From contig JARGSG010000052.1 in assembly GCA_030374805.1 (NCBI GenBank), positions 310,001-374,000 of the forward strand: 64,000 nt of DNA, written 5' to 3'. Positions 36,744 to 48,800 of this stretch are shown here, in pieces. The notes below the pieces were generated by a model. It was not told the DNA's origin, did not search any database, and was given only the letters and a program-made list of their open reading frames with translations. The translations under genes were made by a program, and so were the position numbers. The first letter of the stretch is position 1; each line of letters starts with the position of its first letter. This DNA comes from Gracilaria gracilis. Its lineage: Eukaryota; Rhodophyta; Florideophyceae; Gracilariales; Gracilariaceae.

Positions 36744-37251
36744 AAGAAGAATAATCCCCAATATAGTCACTAGAAAAATGTCGTGGCCAGTGATGAGTTC
36801 TTCTTCTCTGATAACCACATAATGCTCGTGGTTGTCGCAAAGAAGGTATTCATTATCGGTCACGACCTTGGGCGCTATAGGAAAATCTACATCATATAAA
36901 ATTAGAGAAGGTAGTCGGTAGAACTACCTTCTTCGATTTGATAGGATGTAAAGTTTCTGATATAGCGCATATTCTGCCAGATCGATGTGATGTATTATAT
37001 GTTTTGTTTTATACATGACCAACCACCTGCGAACTACTTCTATTCTAAACTGTTCTCCGTCTTTACCAAGAGCAATTTTTATTGCTTCCCAACAAACTCA
37101 CCGAACGACAGTCATATGATTTGACGCCCTTACGTTCTCCCGTCATTATTAGAAGATGCGGGTCTTTAAATTTTCATAAAACAATCATAAGTGAAAACCG
37201 TCGTCGCCAGCGGTCCGATGTGTCTTCCAGCTTCATCTGCCACGGCGCGTC

Positions 37252-37324
37252 GACAGCGGTCCTGGGTGGAGTGGCACTTCATCAGCGCCGTGATGAAGCG
37301 CCACTCCACCCCAGACCACTGTCC
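37252..37324. repeat. Hairpin element with GACAGCGGTCC end, copy 2
   Basis: Near-perfect inverted repeat: the left arm (37252-37284, gacagcggtcctgggtggag...) pairs with 37291-37324 across a 6-base spacer gcgccg with only a few mismatches. Lone copies of the end word GGACAGCGGTCC lie at 37348-37359 and 44948-44959, and a partial copy at 44967, so it is a dispersed small foldback-like repeat. Confidence 0.65.
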
Positions 37325-37479
37325 GAAAAATTAAATTTGTTTCGCGTGGACAGCGGTCCAGGGTTCTAGCGTCTATAGTATAGGACTTTGAGATTAAAGG
37401 CACTTTGAAAGTTGCGGACTTGGCGGATTAGGGCACTTAGAGAAGGGGGTGGATTTTAATTGGATTTAGGGATTTTAAA

Positions 37480-37780
37480 AAATGAGGGGGATTAAGCGGA
37501 TTTAGCGGATTAAGCTGCCGACGCCTTCTAACTATACTTACTGGATTAAACGGATTAAACGGATTAAACGGATTAAATACATTAAATAGATTTAGCAGAT
37601 TTAGCAGATTTAGCAGACTTAGCAGACTGCGTATTCTATATATACTTAACGGACTTAGGGATTTAATAGACTTAGCAGACTTAATAGACTTAGCAGACTT
37701 CATAGACGTAGCAGACTTAGCAAACTTAGCAGACTTAGCAGACTTAGCAGACTTAGCAGACTTGGCAGATTTAATACATG
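37480..37780 (+). repeat. 9-bp minisatellite (ggattaaac / gacttagca)
   Basis: Runs of ggattaaac, then gatttagca, then gacttagca units follow one another with a 9-base period. On the minus strand this gives a long repetitive open frame (FNP and LLN repeats) that should not be taken for a gene. Confidence 0.75.
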
Positions 37781-37933
37781 GTTGATCTCCGACGGATTTA
37801 ATCGATAGAACAGACTTTTGGACTTTAGGGATTAAAGGACTTAGCAGATGCGGTTAAATACATAATTGAAATACAATATAATAAGTGTTTACAGTGTGTG
37901 TGTGTAGCCTGACTCCAGAGGGAAAGGATTTCC

Positions 37934-38272
37934 AAATGCGGAACATTGTTCCGCATTTTGCCCCTCTTCATATGCGGGTAAATTCGTTTTTACAATATAA
38001 TAAGTGCTTACAGTAAATGTCCAGCAAATGCCGAACATTGTTCCGCATTTCGCCACCCTTCTTGCGGAACATTGTTTAATTCATACGAACCAAATGCGGA
38101 ACAATGTTCCGCATTTCGGGCATTCGAGTCAGGTACACGTTGACCAGCTCGAAAAGGAGGTCAAATTTAGAAAAAACAATACATGGTAGCTGAATGTCCG
38201 ATATTGTTTCTGTTCCACGCCCAGTAATGTTCTGCATCGTTTGGGGCAAATGCGGAACATTGTTCTGCATTC
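37934..38272. repeat. Left cluster of the 25-bp palindrome
   Basis: Four 25-bp sites with arms AAATGCGGAACA and TGTTCCGCATTT around one central base lie at 37934-37958, 38026-38050 (one mismatch), 38092-38116 and 38248-38272 (mismatches in the right arm). Half or partial sites are at 38063-38077 and about 38225. Two of the four are perfect. After the 38092 site comes agctcgaaaaggaggtcaa, resembling the sequence beside the sites at 45.6 kb. No coding frame is needed to explain them; they look like binding sites. Confidence 0.8.
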
Positions 38273-40012
38273 TGATGATAGCTGTTCCTGTTGACAACGT
38301 GTAGGATTTGTGGGCGTTGTATGTCCTGGACACGCATCCACGAGGTAAGTGTAGGACACTTGTCATGCTTGTAATCGGTGGAAACGTATTACACTTAGTC
38401 CAGCTCGGAAACGTATGCCAAATATATTGTGTATTATGGCGTGGCACCACTGGACACGTATGTGTACATATTCCACGTGCCACACGTACGACAATTGTGC
38501 GCAGTTGGGATGGGGTACAAATTGGGACCGAGACCGGCAGATTGTCAAGCGAAATCCGCTGTCGTAGCACAACTGGCACTGGCCAATGCCAGTTGTGCTG
38601 CGATGCCGGAGATCGTGGTTCGATCCTTCACATGCACATGATGCTGCGCCCACTGGCCATGGGCGCTGCAAAATGTGGAATATGATGGAGAGTCTCTTTG
38701 AGGAGGTAAACATTTTTTTCGCTTTTTTTCACTTCAGTTATGACGGCAGTGTTGCAGTAAATTGACATGAGAGGGACATCCTCATTTCTTTTGAATGTAG
38801 TTCCCGAAATCTGGTACAGCTTTTACTTTACTTTACTACAGCATGCGGTTGACAACCATAACGCCGTAATCATCCACTTCTTTCTGGTGGTTCTTCTGGT
38901 TCTTCCCTATGGGAACCGAGCCTTTAGCGCGTAATGTGGATAATGGTGATGGCGTAATGGTGCCGTGTGGAAGGCGCTGACACCTTGGTACTCGAACTGA
39001 AAAGGGTGGAGCAGCATACATCGTTGACGCAATACAGTGTCATATACGTGTAATTCGGCACAGCACGCCCATGTTCATACACATGTGTCCCAGCACACCA
39101 CGCCCAGTGTCATACACATGGGGCTCTGCACACCATACATACATCCCTTCCTTTATTTATAAAAGCAGCAACAAGTGGATATCCTTACAGAAAACTTCGG
39201 TCCCCCAAATAAGCGCAGGAGGAATTCATTTATAATCGCGTGACCATTCCCTAATTTGACACTTGACTGTCACACTGTATGTGGTTTGTATGTACCGTCA
39301 GGAGGGACACATGTGCAAGACACTGTATTCCGCGGACGGATTTGCGAACGTATAGGCATTTGTCCGCCCACACACTTAAGTTACGTAGCGCAACATATAC
39401 GGTGTACAGTATTGGCTGTGTGGGTAGAAAAGAGAACGTTCAGGCGTTTGTCCGGCCAGACACGTAACCAATACGGTGTAATTTTATGCGTATGTGTTAG
39501 TGGAGATATATGCGCGATGTGGGTTGTCGGGAAGGGCATCCAAGATGTGTTATAGTCCAACGTGGGGCATCTGCGGAGTAAAATGTTGGCGTATCGCGAA
39601 GAATGGCCAGGCGTTCTCCCACGTGACAAAGACGAAATGCACGGGCAGTGAGACGGCAGCGTTGCGGAATATAGAAGTGAGCCCCGTGTACGAAAAAAGA
39701 TATAGTGCCGGAGTACGCATTAGAAATTCTACGGTGGTGGGGGTTTCGAATGTTGATCTGCGAGGGGTAAGCGACAAACATCGATGGGGCTGGGGCATAT
39801 AATCGTGTGTCCCCCCCTTTTCTTGAGGGGAGAACGCGAGTGTGTGCGCAAGAGTGGTCTGTGATTTGGAGGGGCGATTATAATATCACTGACAGGAATA
39901 TAAAACCGGGTTGAGAAAAGAAGTGCCGGGTAAATTCCCCGAGCATCCAAACTTCTCGGTACCACTGAGGAAGAACATCTGATCTGCGAGAACGTTGTTG
40001 AGCACTGAGACA
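38273..40012. other. Leader region of the element, no firm gene
   Basis: Rich in cacgtg/acacgt words (38.3-38.5 kb and 39.0-39.1 kb) with small imperfect repeats such as ggc(a/g)tttgtccg(c/g)cca at about 39356 and 39443. Open frames on both strands are short and overlap each other, so I call none of them. It precedes the ATG at 40013 and is likely regulatory or non-coding. Confidence 0.35.
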
Positions 40013-41329
40013 ATGAGCGATTATATCTTGGGCTTCATGATGAATGAGGAAAACTTCTCACCCCCGCACATCCGTTCTGGAAATCGTGGGTCGGGGACGA
40101 AGGGAACGAACCAGAAAACTTCCAAAGGTTTGAAGAAAGTTATTGAACCCCGTAAATCAAATGTCCGCTCTAGTCGCGTCCAAGTGAAGATACATTCGGA
40201 TGGAAAAGACAACCCTCTGCGAGAGACAGACGTGAATGGCGAGCTGGTGAATGATTTCATCCAGTCTCCGAGTGGTACGTCGAAGGAGCAGAGAACCATG
40301 GAGGAGCATCGTCGCGTAATTGAAGAGTCTACTGAGAATACCGGTTTGGAGGTTATGCCGAAGACGCAAGAGATTATGAACATGAGGCGTCGTGTTCTGG
40401 ACTCCGATAATGCTCGTGAGCATGAACGGCGAGGTGAGCAAGTCGGACCGGCGAAGATGCGAACCAGGGGTGGTGTTGAGAGTCCAGTTATGGAAGGGTT
40501 CGAGGAAGATGGTGTTCAGGAAGCCATTGCCGAACAGGATGCACTTGTTGGAATAGCTGAAGACTACACCCCCGAAAGGAAGAGATTGGCCTTCTCGCAG
40601 CTAAGCCAGCACAATGGCCAGAAGACGCATATTGTAGAGGGAGCTGATATTGCACCGGGCCAGGCCCACGAAGGTGTCCCTTCGGGCATTGAGCGAAGCA
40701 ATACTGGTGACAAAAGGGCTGGCAATGCCGCCGGTGCCGCTGCTTATATCGGTGCTGACGCGAGGAGTTTAGCTGATATCACTAATCTGAGAGATTCCGC
40801 AGTAGTTGAAGCCCGCAACAAGCGCAAGAGCGGGGTATTGGCTAAAAACCCTTCGGAACATAAGCGTCAGCGTCTGAATAAAGAGTGTGTACATCGACGT
40901 GATGGCGAAGAAGGTGCACAGGTGGATAAGGAAGGATGTAGTGACGGAACCAGCAGTTTGATAGATCTCCTTGATGATATTGGGGACAATGTTCGCAGCT
41001 ATTCCTGTGGAAAGGCTGTTCAGCTTGTGACCGGTAATGGATCTGGTGATCGCTGCATCAATGAAGGGGAATTGGTTGAAGACGAAGATCTGGACGATGT
41101 TGGAGATGTTGAAGATGTTGTGAAGGTTTCTGTTATTGACCTGGAAAAGATGCTTGCGGAGCAGGAAGTGGAGCTGAAGGAAAGGCACAATGCTGTGTAC
41201 GAACGACGTGTCGACATATACAGTGGTAACTATCGCTCTACCCCCGGGCCGCAAGAGGGGGTAAGGCCACAAAGCTTTCGCCAGCTGAGAAACGAAAGCA
41301 ACGATTGCGAGAGAAGGCTGCGAAACTGA
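40013..41329 (+). CDS. Charged, low-complexity ORF preceding the recombinase
   Basis: ATG 40013 (context gacaATGAG) opens 438 codons. The product is hydrophilic with many Arg, Glu, Gly and Asp residues, little hydrophobic core, and an acidic stretch near its end (GELVEDEDLDDVGDVED). No folded domain is recognised. It ends just ahead of the recombinase reading frame on the same strand, and coding-like sequence (SPAEKRKQRLREKAAKLKDK) continues in a neighbouring frame. It may therefore be the N-terminal part of one long recombinase protein rather than a separate gene. A GTAAGG donor-like site near 41258 would also allow splicing. Confidence 0.55.
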   Translation: MSDYILGFMMNEENFSPPHIRSGNRGSGTKGTNQKTSKGLKKVIEPRKSNVRSSRVQVKIHSDGKDNPLRETDVNGELVNDFIQSPSGTSKEQRTMEEHRRVIEESTENTGLEVMPKTQEIMNMRRRVLDSDNAREHERRGEQVGPAKMRTRGGVESPVMEGFEEDGVQEAIAEQDALVGIAEDYTPERKRLAFSQLSQHNGQKTHIVEGADIAPGQAHEGVPSGIERSNTGDKRAGNAAGAAAYIGADARSLADITNLRDSAVVEARNKRKSGVLAKNPSEHKRQRLNKECVHRRDGEEGAQVDKEGCSDGTSSLIDLLDDIGDNVRSYSCGKAVQLVTGNGSGDRCINEGELVEDEDLDDVGDVEDVVKVSVIDLEKMLAEQEVELKERHNAVYERRVDIYSGNYRSTPGPQEGVRPQSFRQLRNESNDCERRLRN

Positions 41330-41368
41330 AGGACAAGACACCAAAAGAGCTTTGGAAAGACATGATTC

Positions 41369-42930
41369 GTGACCACGCTCGCCCGGAGCCCTGATTACTT
41401 CAGTAGTGATAACGCGTTGCTGAAGGAAGACTGCAGCATGGGAAAGGGGAAGATTGGGTATCCAGGCCTGAAGGTGCTACCGGAGAACTGCCTTGATCTC
41501 CAAGATGTGTACATGGTTCGTTATAAAACCCAAGGAGCTTCTAGATGCAAAAGGTGGGAACGCGAGTTTTGGAGTGTTCCGGTCTATTGTCGGGCAGTTT
41601 GTGCGCTGGGCCATAGCCTGTGGTGCACTGAGACGCAGTGAGGGGTGGAGGTCCAAAGCGATTTACAAGTTGTTGACCAACGAGAAGTTGGTGCGGGTGT
41701 TTCTCAACTATTTCATTCGCGTCGCGTCTTTCTCCACTGTCGCCGGAAAATGTGACGTTCTGCGTACGATGTGCAAGTATGCTACACTTGGTATGAATGA
41801 GGGAGAGGAGCAAAGAGCAGTTCGACGTGTGGAGATGGTTCTTACAACCACGTTCAATGCGGCCAAAGGGCGTGCGCGCGAAAGCTACCGCGCCCGTCAA
41901 TGCGCCGAGGAACGCATTCAGAATCAAACCATTGTGACGAAGAAGGAAATCGAGTGTGGCATCCGTACAGGTCGGTCGAAGCTAAACGACATCATCGAGA
42001 ACTTCTCCGAAACGGTGTCGAAAGAGTCCAAGCGGGAAGCCATTGAAGAACTATGTGAAACCAAAGGGCTCATTGGAAAATGGTGCTTGAATCTCTTGGG
42101 CCTCATTTCATTGACTGGTGGAGGACAGAGACCGCAAGCGTATGCCCGATTGCAGTGCCCAAAAAGGAGTCTGTTGAAGGATTGTTGGAGCAGAGAAATG
42201 GCGATTATGAAGGGGTGTGTTCGAGATGAAGACGTTCCGAGAAAAGACGGCAAGGGCACTTGACGTTCCGAATGTTACTTTCCCTCGTTTCATACTGCCA
42301 TACGTCGCCTTCCATGTGGATATCGTTAGACCGTTGTTGATCGAGAAGAGAAAGATTCCTGTGACTAAGCGATTCCACAACAACCAACCACTTTTATTAC
42401 ATTCCCGAACTGGTCTCTATCTGAGCTCGTCGAACATTAGTCGCTCGATTAAGGCATTCATGGCTGGTATGGATCCCAATCTGAACTCCGTGACTGCAAT
42501 GACGTTGAGAACTAGTTTTGCAACTGTTATGTTGCATGACTATCGGCAGGGGAAGTTCATGAAGAATGGTGTGATAATGGCCGAAGAGAAGTTCTTGGAA
42601 TTAGTTGCCAAGCAGATGAATACGTCAATCGAGCAGCTGCGGAATACCTATATGTCTTGCTACAGCAGCGATTTCAAAGATATCACAGCTCTACTGACAA
42701 GGCATTTCTGCAGCATACTTGGGGAAGACTCAGAAGGAGAGGAGGATGTGAGAGAAAGTGGAGTGTACGACAGTCGACCAGGGTCCAGGGAAGGTAGTGA
42801 GGATTGTAGTGACGGAGAGATATCTCCTGAGGAGGGTGAGGACGACATAGATTCTGGCATTTGCTTGTTTCCCGATGAGGTAGAAGAAACGAGAGCGAGG
42901 AGGACGATGGGAATGATGAGGATGAAGTAG
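41369..42930 (+). pseudogene. Tyrosine recombinase of a Crypton-like element
   Basis: Tyrosine recombinases cut and rejoin DNA through a tyrosine-DNA link. The plus-strand frames give the family in order: a helical core-binding part (FGVFRSIVGQFVRWA and FLNYFIRVASFSTVAGK), the first active Arg in LTGGGQRPQAYARL, then MTLRTSFATVML with the second Arg of the HxxR-type box, EEKFLELVAKQMNTS, and the nucleophile region EQLRNTYMSCY. The 'LTGGGQRPQ' and 'MNTSxEQLRxTY' blocks resemble Crypton-type recombinases. An acidic, Ser-rich tail follows (SEGEEDV, DCSDGEISPEEGEDD). The frame changes a few times, often near short base runs, so this copy is either decayed or affected by sequence error. Confidence in the family is good; intactness is doubtful. 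Confidence 0.7.
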
Positions 42931-44320
42931 ATGAGGATGAAGAACCAGTTCGTCGGAAGCGAAGGCATCGGTCGGCTTAGAGCAGGATTGGCGAAATGGG
43001 TTACAAGGGTCAAAAATGAATGTAGTAAAACTTGAAAGATAGTTCAGCGCCCTAATATGTGTAGAAGTGTTGGTAAATGTATGAGTTGAAGCGGGTACGA
43101 GACGTATGGTACGTAATGGAGAGAGACGGAGGGTAGCGTTTGGGAGTGGTGGTTGGTGAATCTGCCGCAGTATTGTCTGAACGATAATACGACCAATGGT
43201 AATAGCAGTGGGTGTCCAGAAGCCTAAGTTTGTGATTTATCAAGCACAGACGCCAAGGAGTTGTAGTACGGAAGAATGAACTCATGGACCATCGTCGGGA
43301 TGCGCCACTTCTTCACCTGCTGCCACACGGTTTTGAGCCATTTGGAAATGGGCAACGGCTCGTGTGTGGCGGACAGTGGATTCCTAGTATTCTCAAACGA
43401 GTTTATGATAATGGTGCATGAGCCGGAAAAGACGGTTCGGTTTGGCTCATGGAAATGAAACGATTCTACTTTGTTTGTGCAGTTAAACAATAACCATATC
43501 TTCACAGCAGTCCATCCGTCCTGGGCACTTCTGAAAGCGCGACACTGCATTTTCAGTAAGAAACCTTGGTCGCGGAGGTGCAGGCGAGGGTGATCGATGA
43601 TGCCCGACCTTTGGTTACGACAAGTGCGTAAAGTGGCCTTTGAGGCCACAGTGATAGAGTCTGTGTCGTTGTGCAGCCGCGCCGGCGGTTCTATGGGCAG
43701 TGGGCAGAGAAGCACTGGAGGTACACGCGCCCCGAAGGACACGCACGCAAATGCTGCGGCGGGAGTACATGGTAAACGACGGATGGGGAGGTGGTAGGTG
43801 CGACGGTAACCACGCACAGTATAGAGCGAGTTTGCCTATGGTAGCCGGAGCGGGAGGAGCAGGTATTGTTATCTGTGGTTGCGAAACTGAGTCGATGTCC
43901 GGATGCGTTGGGGACGGGAAGCTGCAAGGGGTGAAGGCGGCGTGGTTGGCATGGCAGCACTGCAAGGGCTGGGGGCGGCGGGGGGCGGCATAGGACACGG
44001 AGATGCAGGCGGCGGGGGGCAAAGCGAGGGTTTGTCGCTGTCGAAGGGGTGGGTTGGCATCGAAGGGTATTGGGAGGGAGCGGGTTGTGCGAGGGCGTCA
44101 CATTGCAGCGTGCACGCCGTGCAGTGCACGGTGTCCACGGGTTTTTGCAGAATAAAATGCCGGAATAATTTGCAAGAAGTGTTAGAAATTAACTTCGAAG
44201 GCAGGTTAAGGGTAGGTATGCGGTGTGCGCACAGGGCTGGGCCAGAATGGACTATATTGTGGCTAGACAACTTACACTGACGCATATGCGCATAGTGTAC
44301 AACGGTCAAATTAGAGGCGG
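42931..44320 (-). other. Intergenic region with an unassigned minus-strand frame
   Basis: The best candidate is a 197-codon minus frame at 43224-43817, whose last 110 residues look protein-like (GFLLKMQCRAFRSAQDGW, WLLFNCTNKVESFHFHEPN, WLKTVWQQVKKWRIP), with Pro-rich frames upstream at 43.6-44.1 kb that could be further exons. It lies convergent to the recombinase gene. No family is recognised. Several plus-strand frames here are its mirror. Confidence 0.35.
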
Positions 44321-44392
44321 AGATTGGGCCGTTCTCACACGTGGAGATTGTGCCGTTTTAACACGTGAGTATTGGGCCGTTACTACACGTGG
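44321..44392 (+). repeat. 24-bp tandem repeat, three copies
   Basis: Units of 24 bases (pattern attg.gccgtt...acacgtg.) follow without gaps at 44321-44344, 44345-44368 and 44369-44392. Each ends in the E-box-like CACGTG or a close variant, so they may be factor-binding sites. Confidence 0.7.
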
Positions 44393-44563
44393 ATATCATG
44401 TTAATGGCGATGGAGGACTGTATTCATGCATCGCCGATGCACCGATATGATAATATCCTTCATCGCAGAGGATGTTACGAGACATTGTAACGAAAGGGAA
44501 GATGAACCTTTGACGAAGGCAGGAGTGTTTCCATATGGGCGTTGACCCCTTACTGTAGCCGCA

Positions 44564-44588
44564 AAATGCGGAACATTGTTCTGCAACT
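44564..44588. repeat. 25-bp palindrome, middle copy
   Basis: The left arm AAATGCGGAACA is intact; the right arm is degenerate (TGTTCTGCAAC). Intergenic. Confidence 0.7.
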
Positions 44589-45515
44589 TGTCATATTGTG
44601 CTTTTTGCACAGACGAAGTGGGGTTAAGGATACTGCTTAGGTTTTGTTGTGAATTCTGGCTTTGTTGACGTACATTAGCAACCGACAGAGAAATTATGTA
44701 GAGGATGTCATCCTATTAAGCCCGTTGTACACGTGATGTTAGCTTTTACTAGAGTGGTTCAGAGTAGCTCCGATATCGTCTTTCAGTTCAACTCTCATTT
44801 AAGCCGTTCCCAGCCCTCTGACCCCAGTGCGGTAGTACGCTACGGCGAATTTCAGCATGGGTGCCTTACTGTCCGGCAAGGTGATCAAGGCGGCGTTGTT
44901 CCCAGCGCGCGCAAAATTTTCAATTGATACACCTAGAAGCTGGAGCTGGACAGCGGTCCTGAAGCTGGACAGCGGTTGGTATTTGCCACGCTTGGGGTGG
45001 AGCTCGCGACGTTAACCCTCACGTGTTGCGAGCGATCGTGAAGTAGGGCGATCGTGAAGGTGCGTCCCGAAGCAGTTTGGAAACTGGCGTCTGCTTTCGG
45101 GCATCGCGTGCACAATCGGTTGAATAAAAGAGGGAAGGAAAGAGGTGGTAGAGACGCGGCAGGTACTTGTGAAAGTAGTTAGCATACACTGCCTTAAGGG
45201 GGTCTACAATCCTTTACTCTGTCGTGTCTCTCTCTGGTGTATAAGTACAAAAGCTTAATTATAATTCGGTTAACGTTTAAGTTCGAAGAAGAGCACTTTT
45301 ACTGGGTTCTTAACGAGTAGCTGGACTAAACGTCTTAATAACGTTGTTCTATACCATCTGAGAAGGTAATGGTCCACTTCAATCATTTGTCCCGATCTAA
45401 AGTTGCAAACTCACTCCTTACCAAGCAAATCAGATCAAAGAGGAAGCAAGCTCGGCATATTTCCCACGAAGATCTGTGCTGCAGTTTCTGCTTTCTTCTG
45501 ACTTTGTGTTGGAGC

Positions 45516-45719
45516 TCGAGGATGAGGTCAATTTGAAGAAAAGAGAGCGCTGAAGACGTCGGTAACATAATCCTGTTGGCAAAATGCGGAACAATGTTCC
45601 GCATTTTGTCATGTAAGTCGAGGATGAGGTCAATTTGAAGAAAAGAGAGCGCTGAGGACGTCGGTAACATAATCCTGTTGGCGAAATGCGGAACAATGTT
45701 CCGCATTTTGTCATGTAAG
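45516..45719 (+). repeat. 102-bp tandem duplication, each copy with one palindrome
   Basis: Two copies (45516-45617 and 45618-45719) differ at only a few positions. Each begins tcgaggatgaggtcaa and contains a perfect 25-bp palindrome (45582-45606 and 45684-45708). It lies about 110 bases beyond the 3' end of the minus-strand ParB-like/Ulp1 gene. Confidence 0.85.
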
Positions 45720-45832
45720 TCAAATTAGAAGGAACCCAAGTGCATGGGCGCGCAAGTGAAAGATGTACAGATGTACTTTACTTTACGAACATATGGTTCA
45801 AGAAAGTGATGTCGTACGATATAGGTTGTAAT

Positions 45833-48800
45833 CTAGGAAGATTGCCTGGACTTCATCTTGTGTACCAACTTTTTCATCTTACTAAAACACATAATCCACT
45901 CATTCTTAATATCGGAGTCAGTAACCTGAAGCAGCAACGAATGGCCTTCGTCGAGAAGAGCACGGTACTCCGTCGGCTGAACGCCACCATCTGCATCGAT
46001 TGCGTTTACGTTTGTAGGAGGGTGGGGAGGTTGTTCCGGTTGTTTTTGAGAGGAAGGGGGAGGGGGAGAGGATGCTGTGGGATGCGCTCTGTGGTGCGGG
46101 GTTGGTTCGGATACGGGAGGGAGAACCGGGAATATTGATCGGTACTTGGAGAACACGAGCGGGGTCAATTTCTCCATGGCAATATCCATCGAACTGGGGC
46201 CCAGATTGTTCATCTCATTGTGAATGTGTGGGTCATCTAATACCGTGGCAGTAATTTTGTGTGTATCAGTTCTCCGTTGGGCCGTTGAATTCATTGCCAT
46301 GAGACCGTGGACAACCCCGACAAGGGCTTGGCGGAGCGGAGTATCAGAATGTCGTTTCGCTGGTGAGTGAGTCGGAGTGTTAGAACTGATGTTGGGAGTG
46401 GCATCGATCTTTGAACCATCCAGCGGTGGCGGTGTTTTCATTTCGGGTTTTGGAGAGTTAGGAATAGACCGAACGCGAGAGGAAGAAGAGGAAACCGTTT
46501 TGGGATCAGCACCGGCCTGGCGTTTAGGGATGGGAGTGAAGTGGATAATGTCCGAAGACTCCGAAGAATTGGATACCAAGTTTGGTTTGTGACGCTTAGA
46601 AGGCCTCTCCATAAAATCGTTATCGTCATCCTTATCGTGAACTTCATTTTCATGACCTGCGCCCGGGCCCTGTGTGCCGTCTTTCTTCGATGGCACTTGG
46701 GAAATGGGCGTGTTACCTTGCGGCGGTGTAGATGCAGCGTGGTGGACCGGGGTTGAGGGCAACTGCTTCCGACCCCAAAGAAACGGAGGTGACGGTATAA
46801 CAGCGCCTGGGTTGGAAACGAATGCATCCTTGATGGTCTTAAGACGCTGATGTACATCAAGCTTGTACTCCTCGAACGGGTATGATTTGTACATTGAATC
46901 CAGGTACGTTTCTGCATCGGAGGGGGTATCAGTGTGAAACACTTTGTGATTCTTAGATACGAGAGAGAGGTGGTACGCTGTGTGGAAACCGCAATCAAGA
47001 GATTTTTGTAGATTCTTATTGAACCGATGGTGCGGAATAGCCTCTTTCAATTGTGAGATAGATATAGCCTGTTTTCCAGGGTAGGCTGCATGTAGGTAAT
47101 GAAAAACATTGTCCTGTACGGCAATATGTGGGGAAGAAACGCCCATACTATCAAGCCAAAAAATGGAAGTCTTCTTGTTCGTGGGCGCTGCACTACCCTC
47201 TTTGGTATTGTTCTGCGCCTTCTTCTCCAAAGTGTCAAGTAAGCAGGGAAGGTTGACTACCACGACCAGACTCCAATGAAGAGCACCGACGACGGGGAGT
47301 AATGTAGTATGGGCGTACCAAACGCGATGGTGCCATAAATACGTCCTACCAGAAAGGGACATTGTCTTTCGGCGAAGGGAAAGGAGCGGTTCCTTGTCTT
47401 GCTTCAGAGTGTCAGTAAACCAACCGTTCAGTAAAAGAGAATCCACGAAGTATATTTCAGAGATCGAGAGGGGATGCCAATTGGTGAAGAATAGAACAGT
47501 GAAAAGCAGGGCGCCGTCTGTTGCCATTGAGAAGGTGTTAATGGGATCGTAATCCGTTCTATATAATGTGAATTTCCCTTTGCGAACGCCACCAAACACC
47601 TTTTCCTGCAAACGTCCATGGTGCGCTCCTTATTGTACTTCACTATTGCACTCACCACGACATCTGCCAAATCGATTGAACGCTTCTTGTTGCCCTGCTT
47701 GACGATTGGGCTAAGCTGAGCCCGGACCCTGGACAGGATCTCCTGTTTTTGTTTCATTTCGAGTACTTGATCCGGATCAGCGGGCGATTTCAGCTTTTGT
47801 TCAGCTTCTTCGTTAACCCGACGTTCGAGCTCGTCGAGAAGGGCAACAGAGCCAGGCTGCTTCCAATCCAAGTAACTCTCCCAACCTGGGGGAGGGTCAG
47901 TGTTGCAGGTAGCGTCCTTTTCTTGTCTGATTTGCGCCCCCTTCGACGCCCATCGATCTCGCTACCACTTCGATCGGTGAACTTGTAGTCACAATCCAAC
48001 CCCCCTTCACGGCGAGCGATCCAAAGGTCCACCCTGTCCTTTATTTTTTCCGGGGGCCATGTCTTCACGACATTCAGGGTACGCCGCGTGAAGCTCGCGA
48101 TGCCAGCAGACTCTAAGCTGCAGAGATAAGGCACGACACCTGCCTTTAGGAGCCTTTGAGCCCCAGACATGTAAGCTTGCGCAGTTGGTGTCAAGAGATT
48201 CGATAGAGGTGTGCGAAGTCTTGTGGCCAAGAAATCAATGGCGTATTTGCTCCCCTCCTGTGTATCTCGCTTCAATTCTTCATACGCAGTAAGGAGCTTC
48301 TGTTGCGTCATTGCGGGAAGCCGACGAGGGCGTTTACCGGAGGCGATATGCTTCTGAGCCTGACACCACTGCCAGTATTCTTGGAGGAGTCCAAAACACT
48401 GGACCTGTTGCATGAGAGTAAATGCTTCTGGCCTTGGTTCAGTGGCCTCCAGATGGTGCGAAATTAGAGCCCCATGCGTTAGAACCGAAATAGGAAAACC
48501 AAACTCCTTGATATTGCTGAGTTCCAGTACCTGGTAGGGCACGAGAAGAATATGCATCAAATGGGCTGCAACGAGAACACGGTGCCCTCCTCCAACAACA
48601 ACCAACAGTCGCTTAGGAAACTTAGTATCCGAATTGACAACCAGTATAGGTTGGTCACGGCGAAAGTGTTGTGGCTCTCCAATCTCCCTGCAGACACGCT
48701 TGAAGTTAATCTTCGAGGAATGCCGGCCAATGAAAGGACCGGCGAAAAGGTCAATGTGGGCAAAGCGCACGGGGCTTGCTCTCGCGTCTTGAATTCTTTC

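Noticed and set aside
37437-37703. Minus-strand frame of FNP/LLN/AKS repeats
   Set aside because: Direct translation of a 9-bp minisatellite.
37934-38272. CRISPR-like array
   Set aside because: The repeated unit is a perfect palindrome with irregular spacing, no constant spacer length and no cas genes, in a eukaryotic context.
38076-38713. Overlapping frames on both strands, 116-167 codons
   Set aside because: They overlap each other and the palindrome sites, and share no coding features; treated as non-coding.
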